Source: Hordeum vulgare subsp. vulgare (lineage: Eukaryota > Streptophyta > Magnoliopsida > Poales > Poaceae). From it: 64,000 nucleotides of DNA. Location: contig NC_058523.1 of NCBI RefSeq assembly GCF_904849725.1, positions 208,161,689 through 208,225,688 on the forward strand, in the 5' to 3' direction. The translations under genes were made by a program, and so were the position numbers. Within the stretch, counting starts at the first letter, position 1; each line of letters begins with the position of its first letter. The notes beneath the pieces were generated by a model. The model made no database searches. It worked only from the letters and a program-made list of their open reading frames with translations, and had not been told where the DNA came from. Shown one piece after another: positions 10,157-23,662 of this stretch.

Positions 10157-12841
10157 GCATCATTGAAATCAATGCCTAGCTAAGGGCGTTAAACAATAGC
10201 GCTTGTTGGGAGGCAACCCAATGAATAAATTTTTCTTTGCTTTTTTGCTTCCTGTTTTTTTTCTCCACACCATCATAATTCTGTTATTATTGTGTTTTTT
10301 GTGTTTCTTTTTGCGTTTGTGCCAAGCAAAACCGTTATGATTAGTCTTGGGGATGATCGTTTGGTCATGCTGGAGAAGACAGAAACTTTCTCCTCACGAA
10401 AAGAATTTTCATTTTTATTCTGTAAGAGCTTTTGAGTTCATTTTTTGATGCTGATTTATATGCAATTCATTCAGACAGTCGTAATTATTCAGATTTTTTG
10501 AAGTACCAGAAGTATACGAAGTATACAGATTGCTACAGACTGGTCTGCTGTTAACAGATTCTATTTTTGTTGAGTTGGTTGCTTATTTTGATGAAACTAT
10601 GGATAGTATCGGAGGGTACTAGCAATGGAAAAGTGAAAATACAGCAACCCAACACCGACATAAGTATAATTTAAGTTTGCTACAGTACCTAAGGAAGTGG
10701 TGATTTGCTTTCTTATACTAATGATATCACGAGTTTCTGTTTAAGTTTCGTGTTGTGAAGTTTTCAAGTTTTGGGAGAAGTTCTTATGGACAAAGAGATA
10801 GAGAGTGGCAAGATATCAAGCTTGGGGATGCCCAAGGCACCCCAAGTTGATTCAAGGATGCCGTAAAATCCTAAGCTTGGGGATGCCCCGGGAAGGCATC
10901 CCCTCTTTCGTCTTCGATCCATCAGTAACGTTACTTGGGGCTATATTTTTATTCACCACATGTTATGTGTTTTGCTTGGAGAGTCTTGTATCTTAGGGTC
11001 TTTTATTTTTTGTTGTGTCACAATCATCCTTGCTGCACACCTAGAGAGAGAGAGACATGCACTCACCATGATTTTGTCGAGCTTCACTTATATCCTTTGG
11101 TAGACAATTCAGCTCACATGTGCTTCACTTATATCTTTTGAGCTAGATACTTTTGCTCTATGTGCTTCACTTATATCTTTTAGAGCGCAGTGGTGCGTGG
11201 CTTGGTAGTTGATCTATGCTTTGAAAGTAGTCTCAAAAGGGGTAGTTATCCAAAGGGATACGAAAACTTCCACCTTCATGTGCATTGAATAGTTAGAGAA
11301 GTTTGACTCATCTCAATTAGTTTTGAGTTGTGGTTTGGTAATATTGAAGTCATGCTAGTAAGGTGTTGTGGATCTAGAAATACTTGTGTTGAAGTTAGTG
11401 ATTCCCGTAGCATGCACGTATGGTGATCCGCTATGTGATGAAATATGAGCATGATTAGTATATTGATTGTCATCCTTTGGGTGGCGGTCGGGATCGTGCG
11501 ATGGTTTATACCTACGAACCCTTCCCCTAGGAGTATGCGTTGAATGCTTTGTTTCGATTACTAATAGAACTTTTGCAACAAGTATATGAGTTCTTCATGA
11601 CTAATGTTGAGTCCATGGTTTAGATGCACTTTCACCTACCACCATCACTATCTTCTTAGTGCCGTGCAACTTCCACCGGTGCACAAAACCCACCATTAGC
11701 CTCCCTCAAAACAGCCACCATACTTACCTACTATGGCTTTTTCAAGGTCATTCCGAGATATATTGACATGCAACTACCAACATGATATGTGCCACCACGT
11801 CTACATTGCCATTGCATGATCGTAAGATAGCTAGCATGATGTTTCCATTAATGTCTATGCCATGCTAGATCATTGTCACGGTACACTACCGAAGGCATTC
11901 CATATAGAGTCATCGTTGCTCTAAGTTTTGAGTTGAAAGTGTGATGATAATCATTGATGGAGCATTGTCCCATGTGAGGAAATAAAAGAGGCCAAAGATA
12001 CCCACCAAAAAAAAGAAGAGGCCAAAGAGCCCACCAAAAAAAATGAGAGAGAAAGAGAGAAGGGACAATGCTACCACTTTTCCACACTTGTGCATATTAA
12101 GCACCATGATCTTCATGATTGATAGTCTCTCGTTTTGTCACTGCCATATAGCTAGTGTGAAATTTTCATTATATAACTTGGCTTGTATATTCCAATGATA
12201 GGCTTCCTCAAAATCGCCTTAGGTCCTCTTGAGCAAGCAAGTTGGATGCACACCCACTAGTTTTCTTTAAGAGCTTTCACATACTCCTAGCTCTAGTGCA
12301 TCATTTGTATGGCAATCCCTACTCATTCACATTGATATCTATTGATGAGCATCTCCATAGCTCATTGATATGCCTAGTCAATGTGACCATCTTCTCCTTG
12401 TTTGCCTTGCAACCTCCACCACACTCCACACCACTTATAGTGCTAAAACCATGGCTCACGCTCATGTATTGCGTGAGAGTTGAAAAGGTTTGAGAAAGTA
12501 AAGGTGTGAAAACAATTACTTGGCCAATACCGGGGTTGTGCATGATTTAAATTTGTTGTGCAAGGATGATAGAGCATAGCTAGACTATATGATTTTGTAG
12601 GGATAACTTTCTTTTTGGCCTTGTTATTTTGAAAGTTCATGATTACCTTGCTAGTTTGCTTGAAGTATTATTGTCTCCACATCAATAGAAAACTATTGTT
12701 TTGAATCTAACGGATCTGAACATTCATGTCACATGAGAGAAGTTACAAAGGACAACTATGCTAGGTAGCATGCAACATCAAAAATTCATTCTTTATCACT
12801 TTCCTACTCGAGGACGAGCAGGAGTTAAGCTTGGGGATGCT
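10157..12841 (+). other. Conserved non-coding 3' tail of the Athila-like element, ending in the polypurine tract
   Basis: There is no credible ORF. The region aligns over its length with the reverse complement of about 57009-59830 in the other Athila-like element. Landmarks include CGCTTGTTGGGAGGCAACCC near 10200, the doubled AAGCTTGGGGATGCCC words near 10820-10890, and the final CGAGGACGAGCAGGAGTTAA. It ends with the purine-rich TTGGGGATGCT (12831-12841) just before the 3' LTR, the expected plus-strand primer. Confidence 0.75.
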
Positions 12842-14496
12842 TGATACATCTCCAACGTATCTATAATTTTTGATGGTTCCATTCTATTATCTTGTCAACT
12901 TTGGATGTTTTATATGCATGAATATGCTATTTTATATCTTTTTTGGGACTAACCTATTAACTCAGTGCCAAGTGCCAGTTTCTGTTTTTTCCGTGTTTTT
13001 GGCCCATTTTCACACGGAGTCCAAATGGAATGAAATTTTACGATGATTTTTTTGGACCAAAAGAGACCCCTGAAGCTTTGGGAGAAGGCCAGATGAGCCA
13101 CGAGGGAGTCACAAGCCCTCATGCCGCCACCACCCCCCCGGTGGTGGCGCGCAGGCTTGTGACCTCCTCGTGGGCCCAACTGACGCAATTCCACCGCCAT
13201 AAATTCCTATAAATTCAGAAACCTCCAGAAAGAAACCTAGATTGGGAGTTCCGCCGCCGCAATCTTCTGTAGCCACCAAAAACCAATCTGGAGCCCGTTC
13301 TGGCACCCTGCCGGAGGGGGAATCCATCTCCGGTGCCCATCTTCATCATCCCGGCGATCTCCATGACGAGGAGGGAGTAGTTCTCCCTCGGGGCTGAGGG
13401 TATGTACCAATAGCTATGTGTTTGATATCTCTCTCTGTCGTGTTCTTGAGATGTCTTGATCTCGATGTACCATGGGCTTTGCTACTATAGTTGGATCTTA
13501 TGATGTTCTTCCCCCTCTCCCTCTTGTAATGAATTGAGTTTCCTCTTTGGAGTTATCTTATCGGATTGAGTCTTTGAGAACACTTGATGTATGTCTTGCA
13601 CGTGTCTATCTGCTATGATCAACTTGCGGGTTTGTGACAATTGGGAACCTATGCATATGGGTTGGCACACGTGGATTCATGTAAGTACTTGATGTATGTT
13701 TTGGTGATCAACTTGCGGGTTTGTGACATTTGGAACCAATGCATAGGGGTTGGCACACGTTTTGACTCTCTGGTAGAAACTTTGGGGCACTCTTTGAAGT
13801 TCTATGTGTTGGTTGAATAGATGATTCTGAGATTATGTGATGCATATCGTATAATCATGCCCACAGATACTTGAGGTGACAATGGAGTATCGAGGTGACA
13901 TTAGGGTCTTGGTTGATATGTATCTTTAGGTGTTATTCTAGTACGAACTCTTGAATAGATCGATCAGAAAGAATAACTTTGTGGTGGTTTCGTACCCGAC
14001 AATAATCTCTTTGTTTGTTCCCCGCTATTAGTGACTTTGGAGTGACTCTTTGTTGCATGTTGAGGGCTAGTTATATGATCCAATTATGTTATCATTGTTG
14101 AGAGAACTTCACTAGTGAAAGTATGAACCCTAGGCCTTGTTTCCACGCATTGCAATACCGTTCGTGCTCACTTTTACCATTTGTTACCTTGCTGTTTTTG
14201 TAATTTCAGATTACAAAAACCTATATCTACCATCCATATTACACTTGTTTCACCTTCTCTTCGCCGAACTAGTGCACCTATACAACTTAACATTGTATTG
14301 GGTTTGTTGGGGACACAAGAGACTCTTTGCTATTTGGTTGCAGGGTTGCTTGAGAGAGACCATCTTCATGCTATGCCTCCCGCAGATTGATAAACCTTAG
14401 GTCACCCACTTGAGGGAAAATTTCTACTGTCCTACAAACCTCTGCACTTGGAGGCCCAACAACGTCTACAAGGAGAAGGTTGCATAGTAGACATCA
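12842..14496 (+). repeat. 3' LTR of the nested Athila-like element
   Basis: It starts TGATACATC (one transition from the 5' LTR) and ends ACATCA, followed by GTGCA. It aligns with 7537-9192 throughout with scattered substitutions and few indels. Confidence 0.92.
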
Positions 14497-17153
14497 GTGC
14501 ACTGCCTTGCACTTGATGGCTACTGTAAGGATCGAGCCCGTGCGATCCTGTCCACAAAAATATCGGACGAAATCTTTCTCATGAGTTTGTTATGGCTTGT
14601 TTCATAAGCCTCACCCTTTGTTTTGTTGAATGTGGTAATTCAAGTTGCTTCGATGTCAAGTGGTGATTTCAGATTTTCTCTAAGCGGTGTTCTCACATTT
14701 TTGTGGGAATGCTAATTCTCCTTGCTCAAATCAATAGTCTTATCAATTTTGGCAACCGGAGTTGTTATGTCAAGTCTTTTCAACCGGTGTGTTTCTCGCC
14801 AAGTGGATTCAATCCACTCCAATTTTTGTAAGATCATTCTCTTATTTTATTCCGGAGTTCATCTCATCTAGACCAAGTTGTCTTTGTTTTTCCCCACCCT
14901 CCCGCGCTTTTTCTCAGTGATTCAATTTTCATCCAAGAGTTTTCTTTTCATTGTGTTTCCGCTATCTGTTCTTTTCTCTCTTACCCGGTGATTCATTGTG
15001 AAGTTTATCAGGAGCTTCGTGTTCATCTTTATTCATTATGTCATCTTTTCTGGTGAATTTAATTTAATTATCCGTGTTCATTGTATCCTATTCATCCTTG
15101 TAATTTTTCCCATGTTGGAAATTCTCATCAGTCTTCTTATTGTCATTTCTCTCTATGCTATCCGGAGTGCTGAAGTTATCTCAGAAGTTCTTGTTTCCAA
15201 TCCTTTTAATTATTTCGAGGTGCTAACCTCATCTAGTCGTCATTTGTACCAGTGCTATATCAATCTTTCTAGCAATCTTTTCAACTCTGGTTTCTTTAAG
15301 TGGGCCCATAACCCACATGTTTTTCTGAGGATCTTATATAGCTATTGTAATCTTTCCGGAGGTCTTTAATTCTTTTCAACCATGACATAAGTATGAATTT
15401 CATCAGTCATATTCCTTCTCCAAGATCAATTTGAATTTATTTTCGTCTTTGGCTAAACCTTTCATTCTTCATTATTCCGGAGTGTCTCAGTATTCTTGGT
15501 GTTGTTTCTCGCCATCATTCTCAGCTTGCAAATTCGAAGGAGTGTTTCTCTCAAATCTTGCTCCATTCTTGTGAAGATTGTCATCTCAGCTTTGTGTTAT
15601 CCTCTCAATTGTTTCTATCGTGAGTAATCCCTTTCTTGCTATCCAGTGCATTTATGAGTTGTTTTTATTTCTCGTTCCTCCGAAGGCCATCATTTCAGAA
15701 GATTTTTCGTTCTCAGCTTTCAGCTTTCATCCTCAATTCTTCTCAATGGTTGTCTCTTCGTTCGTCTCTCGATTATCCGGTGCTTTGTTCAAGTTGTCCT
15801 TCAGGTGGATCATGATCTCTTCATTCTCATGTATCTCCATTAATTCTTGGTTTTCCCATTCAATTGTGAATTCTTACCGGTGCTTCCTTCAATTATGCTT
15901 CAAGTGGTGCTTACCTATCTCTCTTTTCAAGTTTCTTTCAAGAAGAATAAGCTGTATGCTAAATCCGTTGCTTGTGATCAATTTAATTTGATGAAGGATG
16001 AGCATAACATAATTCTTAGTCTTGTTCTTCCTTCTTCCAAGAGATTTCAATTCTTTTTCTGGAGTGGCTCGTGGTTTCAATTCTTTTCTCATGTGCTTAT
16101 CTTTCTTTTCTGGAGTTCCAAGTTTTGTCAAGTTTCTCTTTGTGAAGCTTAGTCTAAATCTTGGCAAGGTCATAATCTTATTCTTTTCTACCTTCATATC
16201 TTTGCATCATTCATTTGCATACGGAGGTCCTTCATGGTGGTTCGTCATGGTTTCAATCCATTCTCAAGTGTTCTTCAAGATTCTTGTTTGAGAACCTCAA
16301 GTATCCTTTCTCTTGCATTTCTATGTGCTATTGTTCTTCCTTTATCCTTTGAGGTGGTATTATAGCATTCTTGTTAGTGTAGGAGCCTCGAAGAGTTTTC
16401 CTTTCAAGAATGAGATAATTGAACCCACCAATTCTATGATCATGAGTTAGTTTCAACCCATGATTCCTTCATTGAGCTATCTTGGTTTGGATTTCACCTA
16501 AAGCTTTTCCTATGGAGTGTTGCTATTATGGTGCTTGTCATTAATCCAAGTTCTCAATGTATCCTCTTGGTGTAAGAAATTGTTCATATCTTGTTTCTCC
16601 CAATCAATTCTTGTTTCTGTTAGTGGCTGGTTGTCACTTCATTAGTTTAAAAAGGGTTCCATAAGCCCACTACTATCTTGTTCTTTTCGTTGTTGTTTTT
16701 CCAACAACTCTGTTCAGTTCTTCTTGCAAGGATGATTGCCAAGTTCATTGGAGTTAGTAGTTGTCATTCTCTCTTCATTCTCTTCTTCCATATGAGCTAG
16801 TTCCTATTCTATTGTTCCGGAGGCATTGTGATATTGCTCTTTTGGGTCTATTATGTTGTTCTACCAAGATCATGGTGTTCCCTTGTTCTATTTACTTGTT
16901 TGTTATGAATATTGTGTATTTCTTCCATCTTATCGAATTTTTTGTTCCATTTTCCAACGAAGTGCTGCCGAAATTTTCCGTGAATTCTTGCTTCTTTCTC
17001 ATATCATTCCTCATCGCTTTGCAACCTTCAAAGATCGTTGGTTTCACTCGTTTGTCCAAGAAGCGACTAAGTTTTTACCTCTTGTTCTTTCTCATCCTCT
17101 CCCCCTTTCATTCTTGGATCTCGGGGCGAGATCCTCTTGTAGTGTAGGAGAGT
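14497..17153 (+). other. Second half of the LARD interior (non-coding) with polypurine tract
   Basis: About 2.65 kb of pyrimidine-rich sequence (TTC/CTT abundant) is dotted with CCGGTG and CCGGAG words. Frames of 100-137 codons exist, but they are compositional and contain no domain I recognise. The last 55 bp (ATCTCGGGGCGAGATC...GTAGTGTAGGAGAG) closely match the same place in the Tekay complex, and GGAGAG at 17147-17152 is the likely polypurine tract. Confidence 0.6.
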
Positions 17154-20100
17154 TGTGACAGCCCGATGCCGACGTTCCAAAAGATTCCCCTTCTATTCCA
17201 TTTTTGTCGTGTGTCTATTTTCATTTGTCGCATCATCATCGCATCATCTGCATTGCATCGACATTCCGTTGCCGCCAGTTTTCAAAACTTGCATCCGTTG
17301 TTAGTGGACGGTTATCGTCGTTATTCGTTCCGAGTCCGACCACACTCGCACACGCCCGCGACATCGTTTAAATCTTGTTTTAAAAAGTGTGTTAAAAAAC
17401 TTTCACTGTTCGGGGTGAAACTTGGCATGCTGTTGTAATTAGTTATAGCTAGGCCGCCTGTCGAATTTCGTCGCGATCGGAGTCCGTCTGGTACCCGAAC
17501 GGTCGACCGTACCGGCACCGTATTCGGTCTACCGTCGGACGTCTGTCGGTGTTTTAAAATACATTGCCAGGTCGCCCGTCTTCCCTCTAATCTTAGCCAA
17601 CGCCACTCTACACAACTAACCCTAACCCGCCTCTCCGATCGGACCGCACGATCGTGATCAGAGGGTCGAAAAACCCCCAGATACCCTCTAACCTAGCCCC
17701 TTCCTATAAATAGAGGCTCTCCCTTCCATTTTAGGCAAAACCTAGCCCTACCTCGGGATCCGCACCCCACCTACCCAGCAGCCGCCACCTCGAGGATCTC
17801 TCCTCTCTCCTCCCGCGCAGGGCCCGCCCAGGCCCATCTCGAGCCCGCCGGGCCCGAGCCGCCGCCGCCCCGTTCTGCCCGCACCGCCCCGCAGCCGACC
17901 TCGCCATGGACCCGAGGTCCCTCCCCATGGATCCTGCCCGAGGTGGCCAGCCCCCGAGGCAAGCCGGAGCCCCTTGCCGGGGAGCACCTGCTTCCCCGCC
18001 GGCCGCCGCATCCTGCCCGCCGGAGGTCGCGCCGTCATCTGCCTCCAGCTGCCTCGATCTGCTCCGCCCTTGCCCGTGTACGTCGGCCGTCGCCGGGATA
18101 GGAGCCGCCGCTGGCCGGATCCATCTGCCCCGCGGCCAATCCGCCGCCTCCCATCACCTGCAATGGCCCCGCCGTCGGTTGCAGCCGGCCGGCCTCCCGA
18201 TCCAGGCGGGATCGTGGAAGGCTCGAGCCCCGCGTTGAACGCCCGAGCTGCGACGTCGAGCGAGAGCACTCGCCAGCGCCCGCGTGGGCCGGCCTCCCGC
18301 GCAAGCCGCCTTGGCCCACTACTAGGCGCCCCCGCCTGGGCCTTCTCCTCCCTGCTCGGCCCACTACTCCAACCGGCCCGAGTGACTTCCCTTGAGGTGA
18401 GCTAATCCTCGCCCCCAGCGCGCCTTAGGTATTTTGCGCCCCCTGTTGGCCCGATAGTTTAGTTACCTTTTTTTGGAATTATTTAAATTTCATGAATTAG
18501 ACGTAGATTATTTTGCCCGTAACTATTTAACCGTAAATCGGTTCGCGACGTGTAGCATATGTTTTTGGTGTAGAATTTCGCGTAGAATCCGTTTTTGCAA
18601 CTTGCATAATTGTTTGACGTCGTTTAGCGTGCTGTATGACTAGAAACGCGTGCTGTTCCAATAGGTTTCGTCTCGTTTTATTTTCTCGTGCGTGTCCGGT
18701 TTGCCCGAATGCCGTAGATTAAATGTCCATGTTTTAGGAGCACCTTTTCCATGTATTTTAGAGTAGTCATTGGTATTTTTACGTGTAGGGATTTGCCGCT
18801 ATATTATTTTCCGTGTTTAGGACGTTATCTCGCATTTACGTGTGGTGAAATTATTGTTGTGCAACCCCACATGTTTTGTATGTTTTCGGGGTAGAAAAAT
18901 CCATAGGATTTTTTGGTGCAATTAGTTTTAGCTTTTGAGCAAGTTAGTTCGCGCGATATTTTGCTATGTTGCCCTCTTGTTTATTTCGTAGGATTTATTC
19001 CGTGCTTCGTTTGATTAAGTTGTCAACTAGGAAGTTGTTCTTTGATGTTTAGTCTAGCCCCTGGTAATTTTGGTTGCAATATAAATGCATGTATAGGTGT
19101 GGTTTTCTTGCTCTCAAGTTGCTAGAAATTGTGCTGATTTGGAGGTGCTGAAATATTTCTAAGTCTGAAATCTGTTATATTTTGTTGCTGTTTTGTTTTG
19201 CTTCTAACTTGTGATCTCTAGCTCTTTTGTGGTTGGTGCAATGGAGTTAGTTGTAGACATTGTAATTCTCTAGCATGCTGTGAATTTTCATGCCATCTGG
19301 AGTCCTGTAGCTTATGGTTTTGCTGCTGTCAATATGGCTTCAGATCGAAAACTGCACTTTCATGAAGTGTTATTTTCACTAAGTCTGAAATAGTGTGTGA
19401 GATGCCATTTTGTGACTTCTTTCCCTAGTGTTCCTTGCTGCCATGCTAGTTGTTGTTAGTTGTTTGTTGTAGTGCTTCTTGCCCTCTTTCGTGTCATGCC
19501 TTGGTTGATTATATTGGAGTTGAGTAGCTCGTAGTTGTGGGGTGTAGTAAATGCTATGTGGCTGATTTTGGCAGATTGTAGTGATTTCTTGTTTTGCTCG
19601 TAGCTTTTGATACGTAGCTCCGATTTGATCGTGTCCTACATGAAACATGCTTATAATCTCGTGTAGTTTCATTTTCTCGTGCTGGTTGTATGTTTTGAAG
19701 TGCTCGTGACCGTCGTTGCACACATATTGCATTCATGCCTTCATATCTTGCGGTGCTTGTATCTTTTGATCCGTAGCTCCGTTGGAGATGATCTCTATGT
19801 GTAAATTTCTTGTCTCGACGCGTAGAATCACGTGAACCTTTTTGTTTTTCTGTTTAACAACTAATTAAATGTGTTAGTTCAGATCTGGACAGAATTGTTA
19901 ATTAACATGTGAGGTCGTCTCGGAGATGCTATATGTCATTTCCGACCTCATTTAAAATGCCTAGATAGGTAGATTAATTTCTCTTCACCTCTTGCTATGT
20001 TTAACCACATTTAATATTGCATGTATCTAACCGGGATAGAACTAAATAAATTAAACGTGGAGTTTCGTCAATATGCAAAACTCGTTGCATATTGAACTTC

Positions 20101-22024
20101 ACTTAATGTGTAGTGTTTGAGTGTTGTGAATTGTCATGCCGTGTCTTGCATGTGTTCAACTGCTCATGCATCATATGTGTTGTGCATCGCATGGTGAATA
20201 CCGTGTGTTGATTTGTGTTTCCGGTTTGCTTCGTCTCGATAGAGTTCCGCAGCGTGCCGGATTGTGAGGACCCGTTCGACTACGTCGGTTCGTCTGCTTC
20301 ACGGAGGCATTCTTCTTCCAAGCGGGATCTCAGGCAAGATGACCATTTCCCTAGATACCATTACTATCATTGCCATGCTAGTATTACCGTTTCTACCGTT
20401 TATGTCTCGTTGCCTACCACATGTTAAATATCAACCTCTCAACAATGCCATGATAACCTTCAAGCTGTTCGACCTAGCAAACCACTGATTGGCAATGTTA
20501 CTGCTTGCTTAACCATGTTGTTAGTGTTGCTAGTTGGAGGTGTAGTTGCTTCCATGTGAAAACATGGGTTCCTTGTCATGTCACCATATTAATGCTACTT
20601 AATTTAATGCACCTATATACTTGGTAAAAGGTGGAAGGCTCGACCTTTCTAGCCTGGTGTTTTGTTCCACCTTTGCCCCCTTAGTTTCGGCTATCGGTGT
20701 TATGTTCCATATTTGAGCGCTCCTAACACGATCGGGGTTGTTATGGGGACCCCCTTGATAATTCATTTTAGATTAATGCTGGTCTGGCAAGGCCCAACAT
20801 TGGTACTATTTGCCCAACATAATAAATCTGTTAAATTGAAATGCATAGGGAGTTAGCGCTACCCGAGGAGTAATTCTACATAATATAGCTAGGGCCAGTG
20901 CTGATGGTGCTAGTCCAAAACAGAGCACCGTGCGGGGCCATCCCGGGGCAATCGGGAGATTTCTATCAGGCCACCGTACGCTTCGCTTATCCGTCATGTC
21001 CTGAGAACGAGATACGCGGCTCCTATTGGGATCGTCGACACGTCGGGTGGCCTTGCTGGATTAGTTTTACCTTTGACGAGATATCTTGTGCATCAAGATT
21101 CTGGTGATGCTTTGAGTAATCTCAGAGTTGAGGTTTTCCACTAAGGAGTCCGACGAGATTGCGAGCTTCGTGATCGAGGATTTCTATGCGGCTTGTGGTA
21201 ATTTGGGATGGACTAGTTGGAGCACCCCTGCAGGGTTAAATCTTTCGGAAAGCCGTGCCCGCGGTTATGTGGCAACGTGGAAACTTTGTTTAACACTGGT
21301 TCTAGATAACTTGAAGTAACTTAATTAAAACTTGTCAACCGTGTGCGTAACCGTGACTGTCTCTTTCGTGAGTTCCTTCTCCGAACGAGGACACGGTGGG
21401 GTTATGTCTAATGTAGGTAGGTGTTCAGGATCATTCTTTTGATCAACAGTAGTTCACGTCCGTTATGCATAGATCTTCCCCCTCTTATTTCTTGTACTCG
21501 TAAGATTAGCCACCAAATATGTGCTTAGCCGCTGCTTCAACCTCACCACTTAACCGTACCTCACCCATTAAGCTTTGCTAGTCTTGATACCTTTGGAAAT
21601 GAGATTGCTGAGTCCCCTGTGGCTCACAAATTACTACAACTCCAGTTGCAGGTACATGTAAAGGTTACTTGACGCGAGCGCGTTGGTTATTCATTTGGAG
21701 TTGCTTCTTCTTCTTCTTCATCGATCTAGGATGGGTTCCAGGCCGGCAGCTTGGGATAGCAAGGATGGATGTCGTTCTTCTTTTCTCGTTTGTTTTCGTC
21801 CGTAGACGAACGCTACTCTTATTCATGATGATTATGTATTGTACTGTTGTGACTCTGATGTAACTTGTGACGAGTGTAAGCCAATTCTATATATATATGT
21901 ATATCTTCTTTTCAGTACATGTACTTGTAACGATATCGATTCTTGCGACACGACGAGATGCGCTTCTATCCCTGATGAGGCCTTCGTGCCAAATTGAGGA
22001 TAGTGTCGCATCTTGGGCGTGACA
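17154..22024 (+). repeat. 3' LTR of the LARD (4,871 bp)
   Basis: It starts TGTGACAGCC, ends GTGACA and is followed by the duplicated GGTTG. It keeps the 135-bp segment (about 18646-18780) missing from the 5' LTR. The TATA box is at 17705-17712. Confidence 0.93.
17705..17712 (+). promoter_or_regulatory. TATA box of the LARD 3' LTR
   Basis: TATAAATA is in the same context as 2578-2585. In this position it could drive transcription out into the LINE remnant downstream; that is inference. Confidence 0.55.
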
Positions 22025-22820
22025 GGTTGCTACCCAAACCCAATGGATTGGTCAGACCAATCAGCTCGACCTTTGGAACCAAGGGCTACAGTCTGAGCTT
22101 ATGCCACAGGAGGTGGATGCCACTCGGGTTGGATGGGGGCACAAGTCCCTCCGCGAGTTCGTGTCTGCTTCCGTCTCAGGCTCAATTTGGGCGCCTAGTC
22201 AAACTGATGGTTGCATGCAGGATTGTGTTCAAGTGCATGTGCCACCACTACACTCAGCTAACACACGAGAGGTTCTCTTTGGCCTAGGACCGCAGCTGCA
22301 GTTAGACCCGCAGGTGCAGGAGTCCAGAGCCCGTGCAACGCTCATGGAGGCCAACCTCACATGGCGCGATCTGCTGTCTGCCGTCACTAACAACATTTCT
22401 GACCTACATCTTGACAATCAGCAACAGTTCCTTGCTCAACTGATACATGCAATGCGACCGTCTCTGTTGGGGACGCCAACAAACAATGTTCCAAAGACTA
22501 CATCTGTTGTTTCAATTAAGAAGAAGATCATTGCTCCCTTTAGTTGCAGGGACCAAGCCACATCAGTGTTATGCCCCTCCATGACCTCCATGCGCCGCAT
22601 GCAAGCGCACATGTGCAAGGCAATGTGCTTGATCTCGAGCGAGGAACAGTTCACACAGGAAAAAATGCAGGAATACCTGGCCTTCTTCAAAGACCCAATG
22701 TCTTCAGCGCATACAGAACGATTGGGATAACTTGCAGGCTTGGCATGCCCAGAACCCATTCAGCTTCCAGACTCGGATCTGCAAGAAATTCTGGACGTGG
22801 AGATGACCAAGGTGTCATAG
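22025..22820 (+). pseudogene. LINE ORF1, 3' fragment
   Basis: This continues the ORF1 interrupted at 2017. From 22101 one frame runs for about 240 codons to TAG at 22818-22820, with one premature TAA at 22728-22730. The later part (QATSV...MTSMRRMQAHMCKAMCLI..., then QEYLAFFKDPM) is the conserved C-terminal block of Triticeae LINE ORF1 proteins. Its first five bases are the LARD target-site copy. It lies directly upstream of the ORF1-ORF2 spacer. Confidence 0.72.
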
Positions 22821-23228
22821 GATGATCAGGACCATCCGCCCTAGGATGTTATTCTTTGTTTCCCCAATGGATACATCTTTCACCTATCATGTGCTTGATA
22901 GGCTAAGGGTGAGTCTGTTTAGTGTTGCTCCAGTTCTTCTGCCCGGTCCTGGATGGACATGCGCGGGTTGCGCCTGTCAGTGTAGGTTCTTTGTTGTTAG
23001 CTTGGTATGCGCTGATTGTGCCTGTCGGATTCATGCCTTCGCTGCCTGCCCTTGTTAGTTTAGGTCAGCACGTGCCGGTGGCGCCTGCCTTGTACCCTTT
23101 GCTTTCCTTCCATTCTCGCGCACTCTGCAATGTGTACGCGCTGGTGGCGCCTACCATGTAGCCTGTTAGCTACCCTGTGGGTGTTGTCCCAGCGTTTATT
23201 AATGAATGAAAGTCTTATGATTCTGAAC
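22821..23228 (+). other. LINE spacer between ORF1 and ORF2
   Basis: About 400 bp without a convincing ORF lies between the ORF1 stop and the first recognisable ORF2 codons. Plant L1 elements usually have such a spacer. Confidence 0.6.
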
Positions 23229-23662
23229 TAGAATGTACGCGATCTGAATGATCTCGCAAGGAGGCTGGTTGTCAAGGACATGGTCAATGGGTGTAGATGC
23301 TCTGTTTTGTGCTTGCAGGAGACGAAGCTTGGCAATTTCACGGATGCAATCAGGGTAGAGCTGCGCGGCCCGGGGCTGCGAGGCTTTGCTAAAGTCCCGG
23401 CCAATGGGACGCGTGGTGGCATTCTGTTACTCTGGGATGATAGCAAATTTGTTGTTGATTCGGCTAGCAGTGGGGATTATTCTATCACGGCTAGGATGGT
23501 GACTCGCCAAGGTCTGGAGCAGCCGTGGTGCCTCACAATGGTATATGGTTCGGCTGATGCGGAGCGCAAGCAGGCTTTCCTGGACGAGATTGCAACTATC
23601 CATGCCAATATGAATGGGGCTTGGCTCATCGTTGGAGACTTCAACCTGATCAAGGACCCTGT
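23229..23662 (+). pseudogene. LINE ORF2, endonuclease N-terminal part
   Basis: This is the APE-type endonuclease start of an L1 ORF2, the enzyme that nicks target DNA to prime reverse transcription. The first conserved codon (normally Trp in the W-N-V-R-G-L block) is TAG at 23229-23231. Then follow QETKL, carrying the metal-binding Glu, TRGGILLLWD, and GDFNLI with its catalytic Asp/Asn pair. The frame is open from 23280 to the insertion point. It breaks after the codons for KDP, where the solo LTR inserted, and resumes in the same frame at 26226. Confidence 0.8.

Larger units (their letters stand above)
7537..14496 (+). mobile_element. Non-autonomous Athila-like gypsy element (Sabrina/WHAM group), nested in the LARD
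   Basis: Two LTRs of about 1.66 kb (7537-9192 and 12842-14496) run TGATAC...ACATCA. They are flanked by GTGCT (7532-7536) and GTGCA (14497-14501), a 5-bp duplication with one later change. The interior of 3.65 kb has a tRNA-Asp primer site, one ORF of unknown function and a long non-coding tail; no RT, RNase H or integrase is present. The LTRs look about 95-97% identical by eye. Confidence 0.88.
2018..22024 (+). mobile_element. LARD-type LTR retrotransposon (Sukkula/Erika-like), 20.0 kb including a nested element
   Basis: Two LTRs (2018-6753 and 17154-22024) start TGTGACA and end GTGACA. They are flanked by a perfect 5-bp duplication, GGTTG (2013-2017 and 22025-22029). A primer site follows the 5' LTR and a purine tract precedes the 3' LTR. 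Without the nested Athila-like element (7537-14496 plus its duplicated target site) the interior is about 3.4 kb and has no gag or pol similarity. LTRs of 4.7-4.9 kb around a 3.4 kb non-coding interior match the published description of LARDs (large retrotransposon derivatives) such as barley Sukkula. It inserted into LINE ORF1. Structure and borders are certain; the family name is from memory. Confidence 0.9.

Noticed and set aside
14998..17158. ORFs of 100-137 codons rich in Phe/Ser/Leu in the LARD interior
   Set aside because: They follow from TTC/CTT-rich composition, overlap in several frames, and show no start context or domain.
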